Source: an uncultured Lachnospiraceae bacterium (GTDB taxonomy: Bacteria; Bacillota; Clostridia; Lachnospirales; Lachnospiraceae). From it: DNA of 64,000 nucleotides. The position numbers and the translations under genes were made by a program. Of this stretch, positions 40,846 through 50,174 are shown piece by piece. The DNA lies in contig CAJUAA010000017.1 of NCBI GenBank assembly GCA_910584205.1, positions 1-64,000 on the forward strand, read 5' to 3'. Below the pieces are notes generated by a model. The model saw only the letters and a list, made by a program, of their open reading frames with translations. It did no database searches and was not told the DNA's origin. Each line of letters begins with the position of its first letter. Positions within the stretch are counted from its first letter, which is position 1.

Positions 40846-42798
40846 CTATGCAGGCAGCACGTTCCTTTTTAAGCTGGTATAGGCCAGCAGGATATAGACC
40901 GCATAAATCAGGAAGAATATCACCAGCGAAGCCGCCGCGATGACTCCGGGACTGCTCATTCCCACCATGACCCCCGGCTCCGGAAGGCGGGCCAGATGAA
41001 GGATAAACGGCACGCCGATCAGCACCGGAGGCACAGCGGGCAGCGCATAATAAACGGCGAACTGAACGCGCAGAGCCTCCGCCATCTCCCGCCGGTCCAT
41101 GCCCAGCTTCTGCAGAAGGGCGAACTGCCGCCGGTACCGCTCTGATTCGCTGAACTGCTGGATGGTCAGAATGGCGGCGGCGGTCATGGTAAGGGCCAGC
41201 GCCAGATAGTACAACGGGAAGACGATCAGGACGGTCTGGGACGCCACCTCCGTCTCCTCGCTGGCCCGGGTGGTGATGCGGTCCACATGCCCCACCGGCC
41301 CGCTCCAGTCCAGCCGGTCATTGTGCAGGCCGTGCAGGGCATCATACTGCTCCTGGCTTACCGGTCGGGCCGTCCTGGCGGCATAGGTTCTATGGTTGAC
41401 CGCCAGCCCCTCCACAGCCTCGTCAGGGACCACCAGAATGTAGCCCCGCCCATTGGTGATCCCGCCGCTCTGGGACAGGTGTTCCGTGTGGACGTCCCCG
41501 GGTTTCAGGGTAAACTCTCCCATTTGCAGGGACCGGCCATATTCCCGCAGGGGCTCCTCCAGATAAGTCATACAGTGGAACAGATACTGTCCCTCTTTAA
41601 GCTCCACCGGACGGTAACCCGCTACCAGGCGCAGGGCGGCATAGTCGCTGTAGCGAAGAACCGGGTCCTGATAAAAATTAAAGTAATAATAGGAGATGCT
41701 GGAGGTAAGGTAATCCCGCACCGCACTGCTGCCGCTGAGATAGACGGCATACTGCACCGACTGTTCCACCGGAATGTTTTTCTCAACATAGTCCAGATAC
41801 GGACCATGGTCCCGCTCCGGGTCATCGATACTGATGAACAGGTCGAAGCAGGCGGTATCCGCCGCACGACCGGTGAAAAGTCCCCGGAACACCAGCCCTG
41901 TGCCCTCGGAGATCAGAGTTGCGGTGAAGATCATGGAGATGACAGCCATAAGCACCCCCATGGTAGCCAGTTTGGACGTAAGGGTGCGAAACACCAGCAG
42001 ATTCCGGCCCCTGTATTTTCGGGCAGGACGCCTGTCGAAAAAGGCAGGCACCTCCGAGGCTGAGCTGAGGAAAAAACCGAACAGGAAGAGAATCAGGCTT
42101 CCCGCCCCGATGACGCCGACGATGGCATCTCCCTCCATCAGCAGGCAGGCACCGACCGCGCCCAGCACAAGGGAGACAGTGAAAATCCAACGGCGCTTTC
42201 TGCCGGTCCGGATCACCACGCCCTCATTTTGCCGGTCAAAATAAATCAGCTCACAGATGTTCGCCCTTCGGATATATCTGCGGCTCCGGTGCAGGGCGAA
42301 AAGGTAGATAAATGCAAAACAGACAATCGTAAGCCCCAGGGCGGGAAAGGAGAAACCAAAGGCGAAATGATAGGACAGCCCAAACAAAGTCAGGGTAATG
42401 GCCCGGAACGCCTGATAAAGCAGCCCGCCCAGCACAGTGCCCAGCGCCAAAGCGCCGCCCCCTACGGCCAGATTTTCCAGAAAAAACAGCCGGGCGACCT
42501 GTCTGTTTTCCAGTCCGATGAGCAGATAGGTCCCCAGCTCCCGCCCCCGGCGCAGAAGCATGAATTTCGTCGCATAAGCCACCAGCCAGCCAAAGACGCC
42601 CACCACCACAACGCCGGCCATGGCAATCATCATGGGCAGCATGTTCATCCCCTCGGACAGGGTAATAATCTCCTGAGAAAACACCAGCGCATTGAAAGAA
42701 TACAGCAGCGCGGCGGCCAGGACCACCGTAACAAAATAAATCAGATAGTCCCTTGCCTGACGTCTGGCATTGCGCAGGGAAAGCTTATATAACGTCAC
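40846..42798 (-). CDS. BceB-type ABC transporter permease (FtsX family)
   Basis: 650 residues starting at GTG (42796-42798), 7 nt after GGGAGGTGAT; the longer ATG frame inside the ATPase gene is not expected to be used. It begins VTLYKLSLRNARRQARDYLIYF, typical of BceB/VraG proteins. Ten membrane segments are visible, with a large extracellular domain (about 300-510, containing NIPVEQSVQYAVYLSG) between segments 7 and 8, the feature that senses antimicrobial peptides in this family. The FtsX-like C terminus reads LLQKLGMDRREMAEALRVQ. It overlaps the ATPase gene by 14 nt. With the upstream two-component system it forms a Bce-type detoxification module. Confidence 0.93.
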   Translation of the reverse strand: MTLYKLSLRNARRQARDYLIYFVTVVLAAALLYSFNALVFSQEIITLSEGMNMLPMMIAMAGVVVVGVFGWLVAYATKFMLLRRGRELGTYLLIGLENRQVARLFFLENLAVGGGALALGTVLGGLLYQAFRAITLTLFGLSYHFAFGFSFPALGLTIVCFAFIYLFALHRSRRYIRRANICELIYFDRQNEGVVIRTGRKRRWIFTVSLVLGAVGACLLMEGDAIVGVIGAGSLILFLFGFFLSSASEVPAFFDRRPARKYRGRNLLVFRTLTSKLATMGVLMAVISMIFTATLISEGTGLVFRGLFTGRAADTACFDLFISIDDPERDHGPYLDYVEKNIPVEQSVQYAVYLSGSSAVRDYLTSSISYYYFNFYQDPVLRYSDYAALRLVAGYRPVELKEGQYLFHCMTYLEEPLREYGRSLQMGEFTLKPGDVHTEHLSQSGGITNGRGYILVVPDEAVEGLAVNHRTYAARTARPVSQEQYDALHGLHNDRLDWSGPVGHVDRITTRASEETEVASQTVLIVFPLYYLALALTMTAAAILTIQQFSESERYRRQFALLQKLGMDRREMAEALRVQFAVYYALPAVPPVLIGVPFILHLARLPEPGVMVGMSSPGVIAAASLVIFFLIYAVYILLAYTSLKRNVLPA

Positions 42799-43543
42799 TG
42801 ATATCACCTCCCATCGCAGCCAGCACGTCCAGAATCTCATGGTAAAACACCGCTCGTCCCCGATCCCCCCGCAGCAGCTCGTTGAATACCCGGCCGTCCT
42901 TCAGAAACAGCAGACGTCCGGCGTAGCCGGCGCTGTAGGCGTCGTGGGTGACCATGAGAATCGTGACCCCCATCTCACGATTCATGGCGGACATCATCTC
43001 CAGCAGGTTTCTGGATGACCTGGAATCCAGCGCCCCGGTTGGTTCGTCCGCCAGCAGCAGGGACTGCCCCGCCACGATCGCCCGGGCGCAGGCAGTCCGC
43101 TGCTTCTGTCCCCCGGACACCTGATAGGGAAATCTGGAAAGGATATCGGTGATCCCCAGCTTTCCGGCCACCTCCCTCACCCGGCTCTGTACCGTCCCGG
43201 GATTCTGGTGGTTTATGGAGAGGGCCAGCCCGATGTTTTCCTCAATGGTCAGAGTATCCAGCAGATTGAAATCCTGAAACACAAAGCCCAGCCGTTCCCG
43301 GCGGAATTTTGCCAGATCCCTTTCGCACAGATCGGCAATATTCACGCCGTCCAGAAGGATTTTTCCGGCGCTTATGGTGTCGATGGTGGAAATGCAGTTG
43401 AGCAGAGTGGTCTTGCCCGAGCCGGACGCCCCCATAATGGCCAGAAATTCCCCGTCCTCCACGTCGAAGCTCACCCGGTCCAGCGCCCTGGTAACGTTGT
43501 TTCTGCTTCCGTAATATTTTTCTATGTTCTGTATTTGCAGCAT
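42785..43543 (-). CDS. BceA-type ABC transporter ATPase
   Basis: 252 residues from the ATG of MLQIQNIEKYYGSR (43541-43543), 7 nt from AAGGAGGT. Walker A is GASGSGKTT, the signature motif VSGGQKQR, Walker B LLLADEPTGALD, and the H-loop VTHD. It is the energising subunit for the coupled BceB-type permease downstream. Family members of this MacB/LolD-like group free lipid II-cycle intermediates from peptide antibiotics and signal to a BceS kinase. An 18-bp palindrome lies 76 bp upstream. Confidence 0.94.
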   Translation of the reverse strand: MLQIQNIEKYYGSRNNVTRALDRVSFDVEDGEFLAIMGASGSGKTTLLNCISTIDTISAGKILLDGVNIADLCERDLAKFRRERLGFVFQDFNLLDTLTIEENIGLALSINHQNPGTVQSRVREVAGKLGITDILSRFPYQVSGGQKQRTACARAIVAGQSLLLADEPTGALDSRSSRNLLEMMSAMNREMGVTILMVTHDAYSAGYAGRLLFLKDGRVFNELLRGDRGRAVFYHEILDVLAAMGGDISDVI

Positions 43544-43619
43544 GGCATTTACCTCCTTTACCTGTGGCTCCATGGTACACCAGAAGCGAAGGATATGGTA
43601 TCGAAGTCATATGGATTTG

Positions 43620-43637
43620 TCTTACAGTTCTGTAAGA
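43620..43637 (-). promoter_or_regulatory. Palindromic candidate operator before the ABC transporter genes
   Basis: TCTTACAGTTCTGTAAGA is a perfect 8-bp inverted repeat with a 2-bp centre, overlapping the end of the kinase gene. On the minus strand it runs into AAGACA, then 17 bp, then TACCAT, a possible promoter. This is the place where a Bce-type response regulator would be expected to bind. Confidence 0.55.
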
Positions 43638-44632
43638 TTCTCCCCCGCGGGAAAGGTCAGCGTCACCGCAGTCCCGTCTCCTTCCTGCGAGACCATGTAC
43701 AGTTCCAGCTCCAGAAAAACCGCCAGTTTCCTGCACAGGTACAGCCCCATGCCGGTCGAACCGCCGCGGCTCCGCCCGTTACTGCCGGTAAAGCCGCGGT
43801 CGAATACACGGGGCAGTTCATGCGCCGGAATACCGATGCCGTTATCCCGAACCAGCAGCTGCGTCTGCCTCCCAAGCGGCCTGGCAGAAAGAGTAATGAC
43901 CGGCTCCGTCCCCTGGTAGCGCGCGGCATTTTGGAGCAGCTGTCCCAGAATAAAGGCCGCCCATTTTTCATCGGTATAGACCATGTGGTCCAGATGTGTC
44001 GTTTCTATCCGAACTCCGTTTGAAATCAGCAGGAACCGATGGTTCTCAATGGCCTGGGCGACGATTTTTTCCAGACTCACCTGCCGGAACAGACAGTCCT
44101 GTTCCGGAGTCTCTGCCCGGGCATAGAACAGAGCCCGCTCCACATGGGCCTCAATCTGCGCCAGCTCCACCATAAGCTTCCTGAGGATGGTTCCGTCCAG
44201 TTCCCGGCAGATGAGCCGGGCGGCGGTGATGGAAGTTTTGATCTCATGCACCCAGCACTCTACATACTCCCGGTATTCGCGCTGAGACGCCCGGGCAGCG
44301 GACACCTCGCCGGTCATCGCCCGCCCCGCCCGGCGGATCAGATCAAAAAGCCGACGCTCGTAAAGCCCTTTGGGACGCGAAACACACTCCATAAACAGAT
44401 ACTTCCGGTCCAGCCCTTCCAAAACGGTTTCCAGTTCCAGAAGGCGGGCGCGCTGTCGAAAGAAATCGGACAGATTCACCACCAGAAACACCAGCAGAAG
44501 CACAATCAGCAGAAGCGTCAGAACTCCCGACTGCGTCCCCGTGGCAAAGAGAAACAGCGCCGCCAGCCCGATGCAGATCAGCCAAAGGGCAGTCCGCCCC
44601 AGCCGGTCAGATAAAAATTCCCGCAGGCTCAT
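43622..44632 (-). CDS. BceS-like sensor histidine kinase
   Basis: 336 residues. Two close membrane helices at the N terminus (about 13-30 and 35-52) have almost no extracellular loop, the intramembrane-sensing design of Bce-type kinases. The dimerisation/phosphorylation region reads WVHEIKTSITAARLIC with His about 128. The ATPase region has the N box (LGQLLQNAARY), G1 (DNGIGIP) and G2 (GSTGMGLYLCRKL). It overlaps the response-regulator gene by 4 nt. It probably receives its signal from the BceAB-like transporter encoded downstream. Confidence 0.92.
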   Translation of the reverse strand: MSLREFLSDRLGRTALWLICIGLAALFLFATGTQSGVLTLLLIVLLLVFLVVNLSDFFRQRARLLELETVLEGLDRKYLFMECVSRPKGLYERRLFDLIRRAGRAMTGEVSAARASQREYREYVECWVHEIKTSITAARLICRELDGTILRKLMVELAQIEAHVERALFYARAETPEQDCLFRQVSLEKIVAQAIENHRFLLISNGVRIETTHLDHMVYTDEKWAAFILGQLLQNAARYQGTEPVITLSARPLGRQTQLLVRDNGIGIPAHELPRVFDRGFTGSNGRSRGGSTGMGLYLCRKLAVFLELELYMVSQEGDGTAVTLTFPAGENLTEL

Positions 44633-45297
44633 AACTGATACCCCATTCCCCGGCGGGTCCTGACCGCGTCAGGCAGACCGATCTGTGCCAGTTTCCCGCG
44701 AAGCCTGGTCATGTTGACACTGAGCGTATTGTCGTCAATGTAAATCTGATTGTCCCACAGGGCATCGATCAGGTCGGCCCGGGAGACGATCTGCCCGGCA
44801 TGGACCATCAGACAGGCCAGAATCTGCAGTTCATTCCGGCTGAGCTCCACGGTCTTTCCGCCGGACGATGCGGCCCCTTTGGTCAGGCTCAGCCGCAGCT
44901 CCCCGGCCTCCAGCAGATCCGCCGGTTCCGGCCCGCTGCCGCTCCGGCGCAGAACGGCTTTGATCCTGGCCAGCAGGACGGGAACGCTGTATGGCTTCGT
45001 GATGTAATCGTCTCCGCCCAGGCTCAGCGCCCGCACCTCGTCCATGCCGGCATCCCGGCTGGTGACAAATATGACCGGCGCAGGAACGGTCTTTCGCAGC
45101 GCTGTGCACAGGGAGAAGCCGTCCCGTCCCGGCAGCCCGATATCCAGCAGAATGAGATCCGGCTGTTCCCGCACTGCCTGTTCCGGAATTTCCGTAAAAT
45201 CCGTAATCGCCAAAGGTGCATATCCCTCGTTCTCCAGAAGCAGAGCCAGCTCTTCCCGAACGGCCGGCTCATCCTCAATGATCATGATTTTCTGCAT
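44629..45297 (-). CDS. BceR-like OmpR-family response regulator
   Basis: 222 residues. Receiver domain with acidic pair IIEDEP, phospho-acceptor Asp in LILLDIGLPG (about D52), and TSRDAG and KPYSVPVLLARI with the conserved Lys. The C-terminal winged helix shows VELSRNELQILACLMVHAG and NTLSVNMTRLRGKLAQIGL. It is first in the order regulator-kinase-ATPase-permease, all on the minus strand, and is expected to activate the transporter genes in response to a peptide antibiotic. Confidence 0.94.
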   Translation of the reverse strand: MQKIMIIEDEPAVREELALLLENEGYAPLAITDFTEIPEQAVREQPDLILLDIGLPGRDGFSLCTALRKTVPAPVIFVTSRDAGMDEVRALSLGGDDYITKPYSVPVLLARIKAVLRRSGSGPEPADLLEAGELRLSLTKGAASSGGKTVELSRNELQILACLMVHAGQIVSRADLIDALWDNQIYIDDNTLSVNMTRLRGKLAQIGLPDAVRTRRGMGYQL

Positions 45298-45604
45298 ATC
45301 TCTGTTACCGCCTCATCATTTTTTTCATACTAACACAAAGGGAACGTATTTGTCCAGAGAGCAGTACCTCAGGATGGTAACACCGGGAGGAAACGTAGAA
45401 TATGATATCCGGGTGATGAAACAGCTTCAAAAACCCTGACGGTATTTCCATCAGGGTTTTTCAGTGAGATATGTAAATCACTTTTGTAGATATTTTACTC
45501 TGTCTTTTGATGGATTTTCATGGAATTACAGAAAAATGTATGGTAAAATGAAATACAGCGGTAGTTCCTTACTGTTGGCAAACTAAAAAATCAAGGAGCA
45601 AACG
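45298..45604. other. Intergenic region, AT-rich boundary of an accessory patch
   Basis: No complete gene is seen. The plus strand has a short open stretch ending MKQLQKP just before a terminator, perhaps a gene remnant. The region carries a possible extended minus-10 promoter (TGGTAAAAT, about 45540-45548) for the following plus-strand genes. Base composition shifts here from GC-rich to AT-rich. Confidence 0.4.
45429..45461. terminator. Intrinsic terminator, possibly bidirectional
   Basis: AAAAACCCTGA (45429-45439) pairs with TCAGGGTTTTT (45451-45461) around an 11-nt loop. No intact gene lies immediately upstream on the plus strand; on the minus strand it lies upstream of the response-regulator gene. 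It may be left from a deleted gene. Confidence 0.8.
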
Positions 45605-45700
45605 ATGAAGAATATCCTTATCATTCAAGGCGGAGGCCTCCCCAACGGAAATACATCCCAGCTTGTCAACAGTTTTATGGCTGGTGCAAAAGAAAACTGA
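45605..45700 (+). pseudogene. Truncated NADPH-dependent FMN reductase / flavodoxin-like fragment
   Basis: A 31-codon frame with a proper AAGGAGC site begins MKNILIIQGGGLPNGNTSQL and ends MAGAKEN. This is the N-terminal strand, phosphate loop and first helix of the flavodoxin-like NADPH:FMN reductase family (usual length 170-200 residues). The rest of the domain is gone. The alpha/beta-hydrolase gene begins 32 bp later. Confidence 0.75.
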
Positions 45701-45732
45701 TTTGTATGAATTACAACATGAAAGGAAATATT

Positions 45733-46296
45733 ATGTCGAAAATAGCTGTCTGTTTTCCCGGTATCGGGTATCATTGCGAGAACCCCCTTCTATATTACAG
45801 CAGGAATATCGCTTTTGCGCTTGGATATAAAGACTGCAGAAATGTGAACTACACCTATAATGCCGGAAACATCCGTGGCAATGAAGACAAAATGAAAGAG
45901 GCGTATGAAGCACTGTTTTCACAGTCTGAAGCAGAGCTTACCGATATTGACTGGTCTGAATACGATGATGTACTTTTTATTTCAAAAAGCCTTGGGACAA
46001 TCATTGCCGCATCTTATGTCAGGAAATATGGTTTAAAAAGAGTAAGACATATTCTTTATACGCCTTTGGCACAGACTTTCCTTTTTGCTCCAACTAATGC
46101 TATCGCATTTATTGGAACAGCAGACCCATGGAGCGATACAGATGAGATTACCCGGCTCTCAAATACAAACCATATTCCCATATCTGTATATGAAGGAGGC
46201 AATCATTCCCTTGAATGTGCTGATACGCTGAAAAATATTGAGAATTTAAGGGATATTATGCAAAAGACAATGGATTTCTGTAAGGGGACATCATAA
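45733..46296 (+). CDS. Small alpha/beta-hydrolase
   Basis: 187 residues from the ATG of MSKIAVCFPGIGYHC, which sits 6 nt after AAAGGAA; two upstream ATG codons are less well placed. Strand and oxyanion region VCFPGIGYH, nucleophile elbow ISKSLGTIIA (Ser-x-Ser-x-Gly variant), acid in GTADPW and His in YEGGNHSLE fit the fold. Length is short, so there is no large lid. Substrate cannot be told. It lies in the AT-rich patch with an FMN-reductase fragment, suggesting transfer from a lower-GC relative. Confidence 0.8.
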   Translation: MSKIAVCFPGIGYHCENPLLYYSRNIAFALGYKDCRNVNYTYNAGNIRGNEDKMKEAYEALFSQSEAELTDIDWSEYDDVLFISKSLGTIIAASYVRKYGLKRVRHILYTPLAQTFLFAPTNAIAFIGTADPWSDTDEITRLSNTNHIPISVYEGGNHSLECADTLKNIENLRDIMQKTMDFCKGTS

Positions 46297-46396
46297 ACCG
46301 CAACTCTCTTCTTCCAGTTTTCTGATGATATCCGCAGGATTATGCACACAACGAATATGATAGAGGCATTGATCCCACCTGCCTTTCTCACACCCG

Positions 46397-46573
46397 TCAT
46401 ACCATATCAAGCTTGTTTTTATAACTATTATTTTCATAATTCATAAATTTTATCCTGTTTCCATTCCTGATTACATCCAGATTCTCCGTAAGCATTTTTC
46501 GGATTACCTTCTTGCTGACCGGGAGATACTTTTTCTGAATCTCACCTACGCTTACAAACTTTGTTTCTTCCAT
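46397..46573 (-). CDS. Small excisionase/HTH-like hypothetical protein
   Basis: 58 residues from the ATG at 46571-46573, which follows TGGAGGGCAAG. The sequence FVSVGEIQKKYLPVSKKVIRKMLTE looks like a helix-turn-helix of the excisionase/MerR type, ending DVIRNGNRIKFMNYEN. It lies 16 bp after the stop of the next gene upstream and is probably co-expressed with it. AT-rich like its neighbours. No family is recognised with confidence. Confidence 0.5.
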   Translation of the reverse strand: MEETKFVSVGEIQKKYLPVSKKVIRKMLTENLDVIRNGNRIKFMNYENNSYKNKLDMV

Positions 46574-46589
46574 GACTTGCCCTCCATAC

Positions 46590-46892
46590 TCAATTTTCAT
46601 CTTCCAATTCCACAGCTTCGTCCATAAAGATATCTTCACATGTAACCCTTGCCCCGGCAAACAGGACAGATCTTTCCAGACAGTATTTACCCAGTGGGGA
46701 TTTTGCAATACCCCGACCAATTTTAATAACCTCACCCGTCGTCACAGTATCAGGAATCGCATAGCTGTGCTCGTCAACCACTACCTCTAAACCGGGATTC
46801 GTGTTCTTCACTGCCCTTCTTATATCTTTTTCAAAATCCTGTAAATTTACAGTCCTTCTGTATTCAGGATTAGCCAAACTATAAATTCTCAT
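46590..46892 (-). CDS. Hypothetical protein of the accessory patch
   Basis: 100 residues, soluble, alpha/beta in look: MRIYSLANPEYRRTVNLQDF, GLEVVVDEHSYAIPDTV, GRGIAKSPLGKYCLERSVLF, with an acidic end. I do not recognise it. Together with the small HTH-like gene 16 bp downstream it may be a two-gene remnant of a mobile element. No integrase or transposase lies nearby. A ribosome-binding site is weak (AAGGAAAGG, about 14 nt before the ATG). Confidence 0.5.
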   Translation of the reverse strand: MRIYSLANPEYRRTVNLQDFEKDIRRAVKNTNPGLEVVVDEHSYAIPDTVTTGEVIKIGRGIAKSPLGKYCLERSVLFAGARVTCEDIFMDEAVELEDEN

Positions 46893-47386
46893 TTCTTATC
46901 TCGCCTGACCTTTCCTTAGCACTTATCCTTTGGCTCTCTTATTTTTATGTTACGATTTTCTTGCCCGGGAACGACATTTTGCGTCCAATAGAGAACAATG
47001 TACATATTTTATAAGCAATCAAGAAGGGGGAATATGTGTTCACACATCCACCCCATTACCTATTCATCATCACTATTCTCCATTTCAAGACAGTCTCTGC
47101 CTTGGATGGGCTGTAAGCCATACGCTTTCTTCTATTCTATCTTTTCGAACTGTGTTCGCAGAACTCATTTTTCCTATATGCAGATTTTAATTTTTCCTCC
47201 CCCTCCCCCACATCCTCTCTCTTTCTAATATCGAGAGAAAAAGGGGAGGAAGAGGACCTTGAAGGTTCAATCTCCCCCAAGGTCCTCGTTTTAATTCATT
47301 TCTATTAACTTTTTGTTACCCCTTCAGCAAAAATTAAAATCTGCCAACGGAAAAAAATTGTTCTGCAAAATGCAAACGTCTGTTCA
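46893..47386. other. Long intergenic region with a terminator
   Basis: 494 bases without a supportable gene. Apart from the terminator at 47252-47292 it contains AT-rich sequence and a pyrimidine-rich run (47190-47225). A 64-codon plus-strand frame starting near 47034 has no family resemblance and is very probably not coding. Confidence 0.6.
47252..47292. terminator. Terminator downstream of ppdK
   Basis: GAGGACCTTG (47252-47261) pairs perfectly with CAAGGTCCTC (47278-47287). The minus-strand flank is pyrimidine/T-rich (TTCCTCCCCTTTTTC) and the plus-strand flank is GTTTT. It lies about 100 bp after the ppdK stop. Confidence 0.7.
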
Positions 47387-50008
47387 CTACGCTTCGGACA
47401 GTGCCGCCTGGGCCGCTGCCAGTCTTGCGATCGGTACACGGTACGGAGAACAGGATACATAGTTCAGGCCTACCTTATGGCAGAACTCTACGGAAGACGG
47501 ATCGCCGCCGTGCTCGCCGCAGATGCCAAGCTTGATATCCGGCCTGGACTGGCGTCCAAGTTTCGCCGCCATCTCCACCAGTTTGCCCACGCCTGTCTGA
47601 TCCAGACGAGCGAACGGATCGGACTCGTAGATCTTCGCCTTGTAGTAGGAATCCAGGAACTTGCCGGAATCGTCACGGGAGAAGCCGAAGGTCATCTGGG
47701 TCAGGTCGTTGGTACCAAAGGAGAAGAACTCTGCTTCCTTGGCGATCTCGTCTGCCGTCAGCGCCGCACGCGGGATCTCGATCATCGTACCGATATGATA
47801 CTGGATGTCGCTTCCTTTTTCCTTCTTCACAAGCTCCGCGGTCTCTTCCACAATCTTCTTGACGAAGCTCAGCTCCTTGCGCTCGCCTACCAGCGGGATC
47901 ATGATCTCCGGTACGATATCAAATCCTTCTTCTCTCTCCACTTCGATCGCCGCTTCCATAACCGCACGGGTCTGCATCTTTGCGATCTCCGGATAGGTAA
48001 CTGCCAGACGGCATCCACGGTGGCCCATCATCGGGTTGAACTCATGAAGCTCGTCGCATTTTGCCTTTACGTCTGCCGCGGACAGGCCCATGTCTGCCGC
48101 CAGCGCCTTGATGTCCTCTTCCTCGGTGGGAACAAACTCATGCAGAGGCGGATCCAGGTAACGAACCGTCATCGGTCTTCCCTTCAGAGCCTTGTACATT
48201 GCCTTGAAGTCTTCCTTCTGGAACGGAAGCAGTTCCATAAGAGCCGCCTCTCTCGCTTCCTGATTATCGGAAAGAATCATCTTGCGGATCTTCGGAATAC
48301 GCTCCGGATTGAAGAACATGTGTTCGGTACGGCACAGGCCGATTCCTTCTGCGCCGAGGCGTACTGCATTGGCCGTATCTGCCGGCGTATCTGCATTGGT
48401 ACGTACGCTCAGGCGGCGGAACTTGTCTGCCCATCCCATGATTCTCTGGAAGTTGCCGGTGATGGAAGCTTCCTTCGTCGGGATATCGCCCTTGTAGATC
48501 TTACCGGTGGTGCCATCCAGGGAGATGTAATCGCCCTCCACAAAATGATGTCCGCCCAGTTCGAACCATTTCTCTTCTTCCGAGATCTTGATCTCGCCGC
48601 ATCCGGATACGCAGCAGGTTCCCATACCGCGCGCAACCACCGCTGCATGGCTGGTCATACCGCCGCGAACCGTCAGGATACCCTGTGCCGCATGCATACC
48701 CTCAATGTCCTCCGGAGAAGTCTCCAGGCGGACAAGGATCACTCTCTCTCCTGCCTCGTTGGCTGCCTTTGCATCCTCTGCCGTAAAGTAAACCTTACCT
48801 GCCGCAGCTCCCGGAGACGCCGGAAGAGCCTCGCCGATCACCTCTCCGGCTTTCAGTGCAGCCGTGTCGAAGGTCGGATGCAGCAGCTGGTCCAGAGACT
48901 TCGCTTCAATACGAAGCACTGCCTCTTCTCTTGTAATCATGCCTTCATCCACCATGTCGCAGGCAATCTGAAGCGCTGCCGGAGCGGTTCTCTTGCCGTT
49001 ACGGGTCTGCAGGAAATACAGATGTCCTTCCTGAATCGTAAACTCCATATCCTGCATATCGCGGTAGTGGTTTTCCAGTTTATTTGCGATCTTCATGAAC
49101 TGCTCGTAGCACTCCGGAAGATCCTCTGCCAGCTTGGTGATGGGCTGCGGCGTACGCACGCCTGCCACCACGTCCTCGCCCTGGGCATTGATCAGGTACT
49201 CGCCGAAGATGCCCTTCTCGCCGGTGGACGGGTTACGGGTAAACGCCACGCCGGTTCCGGACGTATCGCCCATATTTCCAAATACCATGGCCTGTACGTT
49301 CACTGCAGTTCCCCAGTCGCCCGGGATATCATTCATACGGCGGTATACAATGGCACGGGGGTTGTCCCAGGAACGGAACACTGCCTTCACGGCACCCATG
49401 AGCTGTTCCTTCGGATCCTGCGGGAAGTCTTCCTGCTTCGCCTCTTTATAGACAGCCTTAAATCTGCCGATCAGTTCCTTCAGGTCCTCTGCGGTAAGTT
49501 CGGTATCATAATGAACACCTTTGGCCTCTTTCACCTCATCGATGATCTTCTCAAAATAGGACTTGGGAACCTCCATAACAACATCCGAATACATCTGGAT
49601 AAATCTGCGGTAAGAATCATACGCAAATCTCGGATTGCCGGTCTTCTTTGCAAAGCCTTCCACTGATACATCGTTCAGACCCAGATTCAGGATCGTATCC
49701 ATCATACCAGGCATGGAAGCTCTCGCGCCGGAACGGACAGACACCAGAAGCGGATCCTCCGTATCGCCGAATTTCTTTCCCTGAAGTCCCTCCAGAAATA
49801 CAAGCGCAGCCATGATCTGCTCCTCTACCTCATGGGAGATGCGCTCACCGCTCTCATAATAATCCGTACAAGCCTCTGTAGTTACGGTAAATCCCTGCGG
49901 AATCGGTAAACCAAGGTTTGTCATCTCTGCCAGATTCGCCCCTTTGCCTCCCAGCAGGTTTCTCATGCTGGCATCTCCTTCTTTAAAAAGATACACCCAT
50001 TTTGCCAT
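47387..50008 (-). CDS. ppdK: Pyruvate, phosphate dikinase
   Basis: 873 residues, full length for the family. ATP-grasp domain at the N terminus (GGKGANLAEMTNLGLPIPQG; VRSGARASMPGMMDTILNLG). Central phospho-histidine domain with GGMTSHAAVVARGMGTCCV, whose His carries the phosphate. C-terminal TIM barrel with RTEHMFF and the catalytic Cys region LGICGEHGGDP. It interconverts pyruvate + ATP + Pi with PEP + AMP + PPi. The neighbouring gene encodes a PPi-type phosphofructokinase, consistent with PPi-linked glycolysis in anaerobic Clostridia. It has its own promoter and a TTAGGAGGG site. Confidence 0.98.
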   Translation of the reverse strand: MAKWVYLFKEGDASMRNLLGGKGANLAEMTNLGLPIPQGFTVTTEACTDYYESGERISHEVEEQIMAALVFLEGLQGKKFGDTEDPLLVSVRSGARASMPGMMDTILNLGLNDVSVEGFAKKTGNPRFAYDSYRRFIQMYSDVVMEVPKSYFEKIIDEVKEAKGVHYDTELTAEDLKELIGRFKAVYKEAKQEDFPQDPKEQLMGAVKAVFRSWDNPRAIVYRRMNDIPGDWGTAVNVQAMVFGNMGDTSGTGVAFTRNPSTGEKGIFGEYLINAQGEDVVAGVRTPQPITKLAEDLPECYEQFMKIANKLENHYRDMQDMEFTIQEGHLYFLQTRNGKRTAPAALQIACDMVDEGMITREEAVLRIEAKSLDQLLHPTFDTAALKAGEVIGEALPASPGAAAGKVYFTAEDAKAANEAGERVILVRLETSPEDIEGMHAAQGILTVRGGMTSHAAVVARGMGTCCVSGCGEIKISEEEKWFELGGHHFVEGDYISLDGTTGKIYKGDIPTKEASITGNFQRIMGWADKFRRLSVRTNADTPADTANAVRLGAEGIGLCRTEHMFFNPERIPKIRKMILSDNQEAREAALMELLPFQKEDFKAMYKALKGRPMTVRYLDPPLHEFVPTEEEDIKALAADMGLSAADVKAKCDELHEFNPMMGHRGCRLAVTYPEIAKMQTRAVMEAAIEVEREEGFDIVPEIMIPLVGERKELSFVKKIVEETAELVKKEKGSDIQYHIGTMIEIPRAALTADEIAKEAEFFSFGTNDLTQMTFGFSRDDSGKFLDSYYKAKIYESDPFARLDQTGVGKLVEMAAKLGRQSRPDIKLGICGEHGGDPSSVEFCHKVGLNYVSCSPYRVPIARLAAAQAALSEA

Positions 50009-50174
50009 TGAATGCCCTCCTAACTAAAATATATAGTATAAAATCAGACAAGGTCGTTCCCCTGCCCACTGCGCAGAAACACATACTGCCGGACGCCCGC
50101 TTCGCGCCCGGAATCCCTGCACGCAAAAAAACAGCACAGTTCACAGCCGTGTGGCTATCTCTGCGCACATGAAT

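Noticed and set aside
47034..47228. A 64-codon plus-strand frame with a GGGGG-type ribosome-binding site
   Set aside because: No family pattern, proline run at the end, and AT-rich noncoding character; judged not to be a gene.
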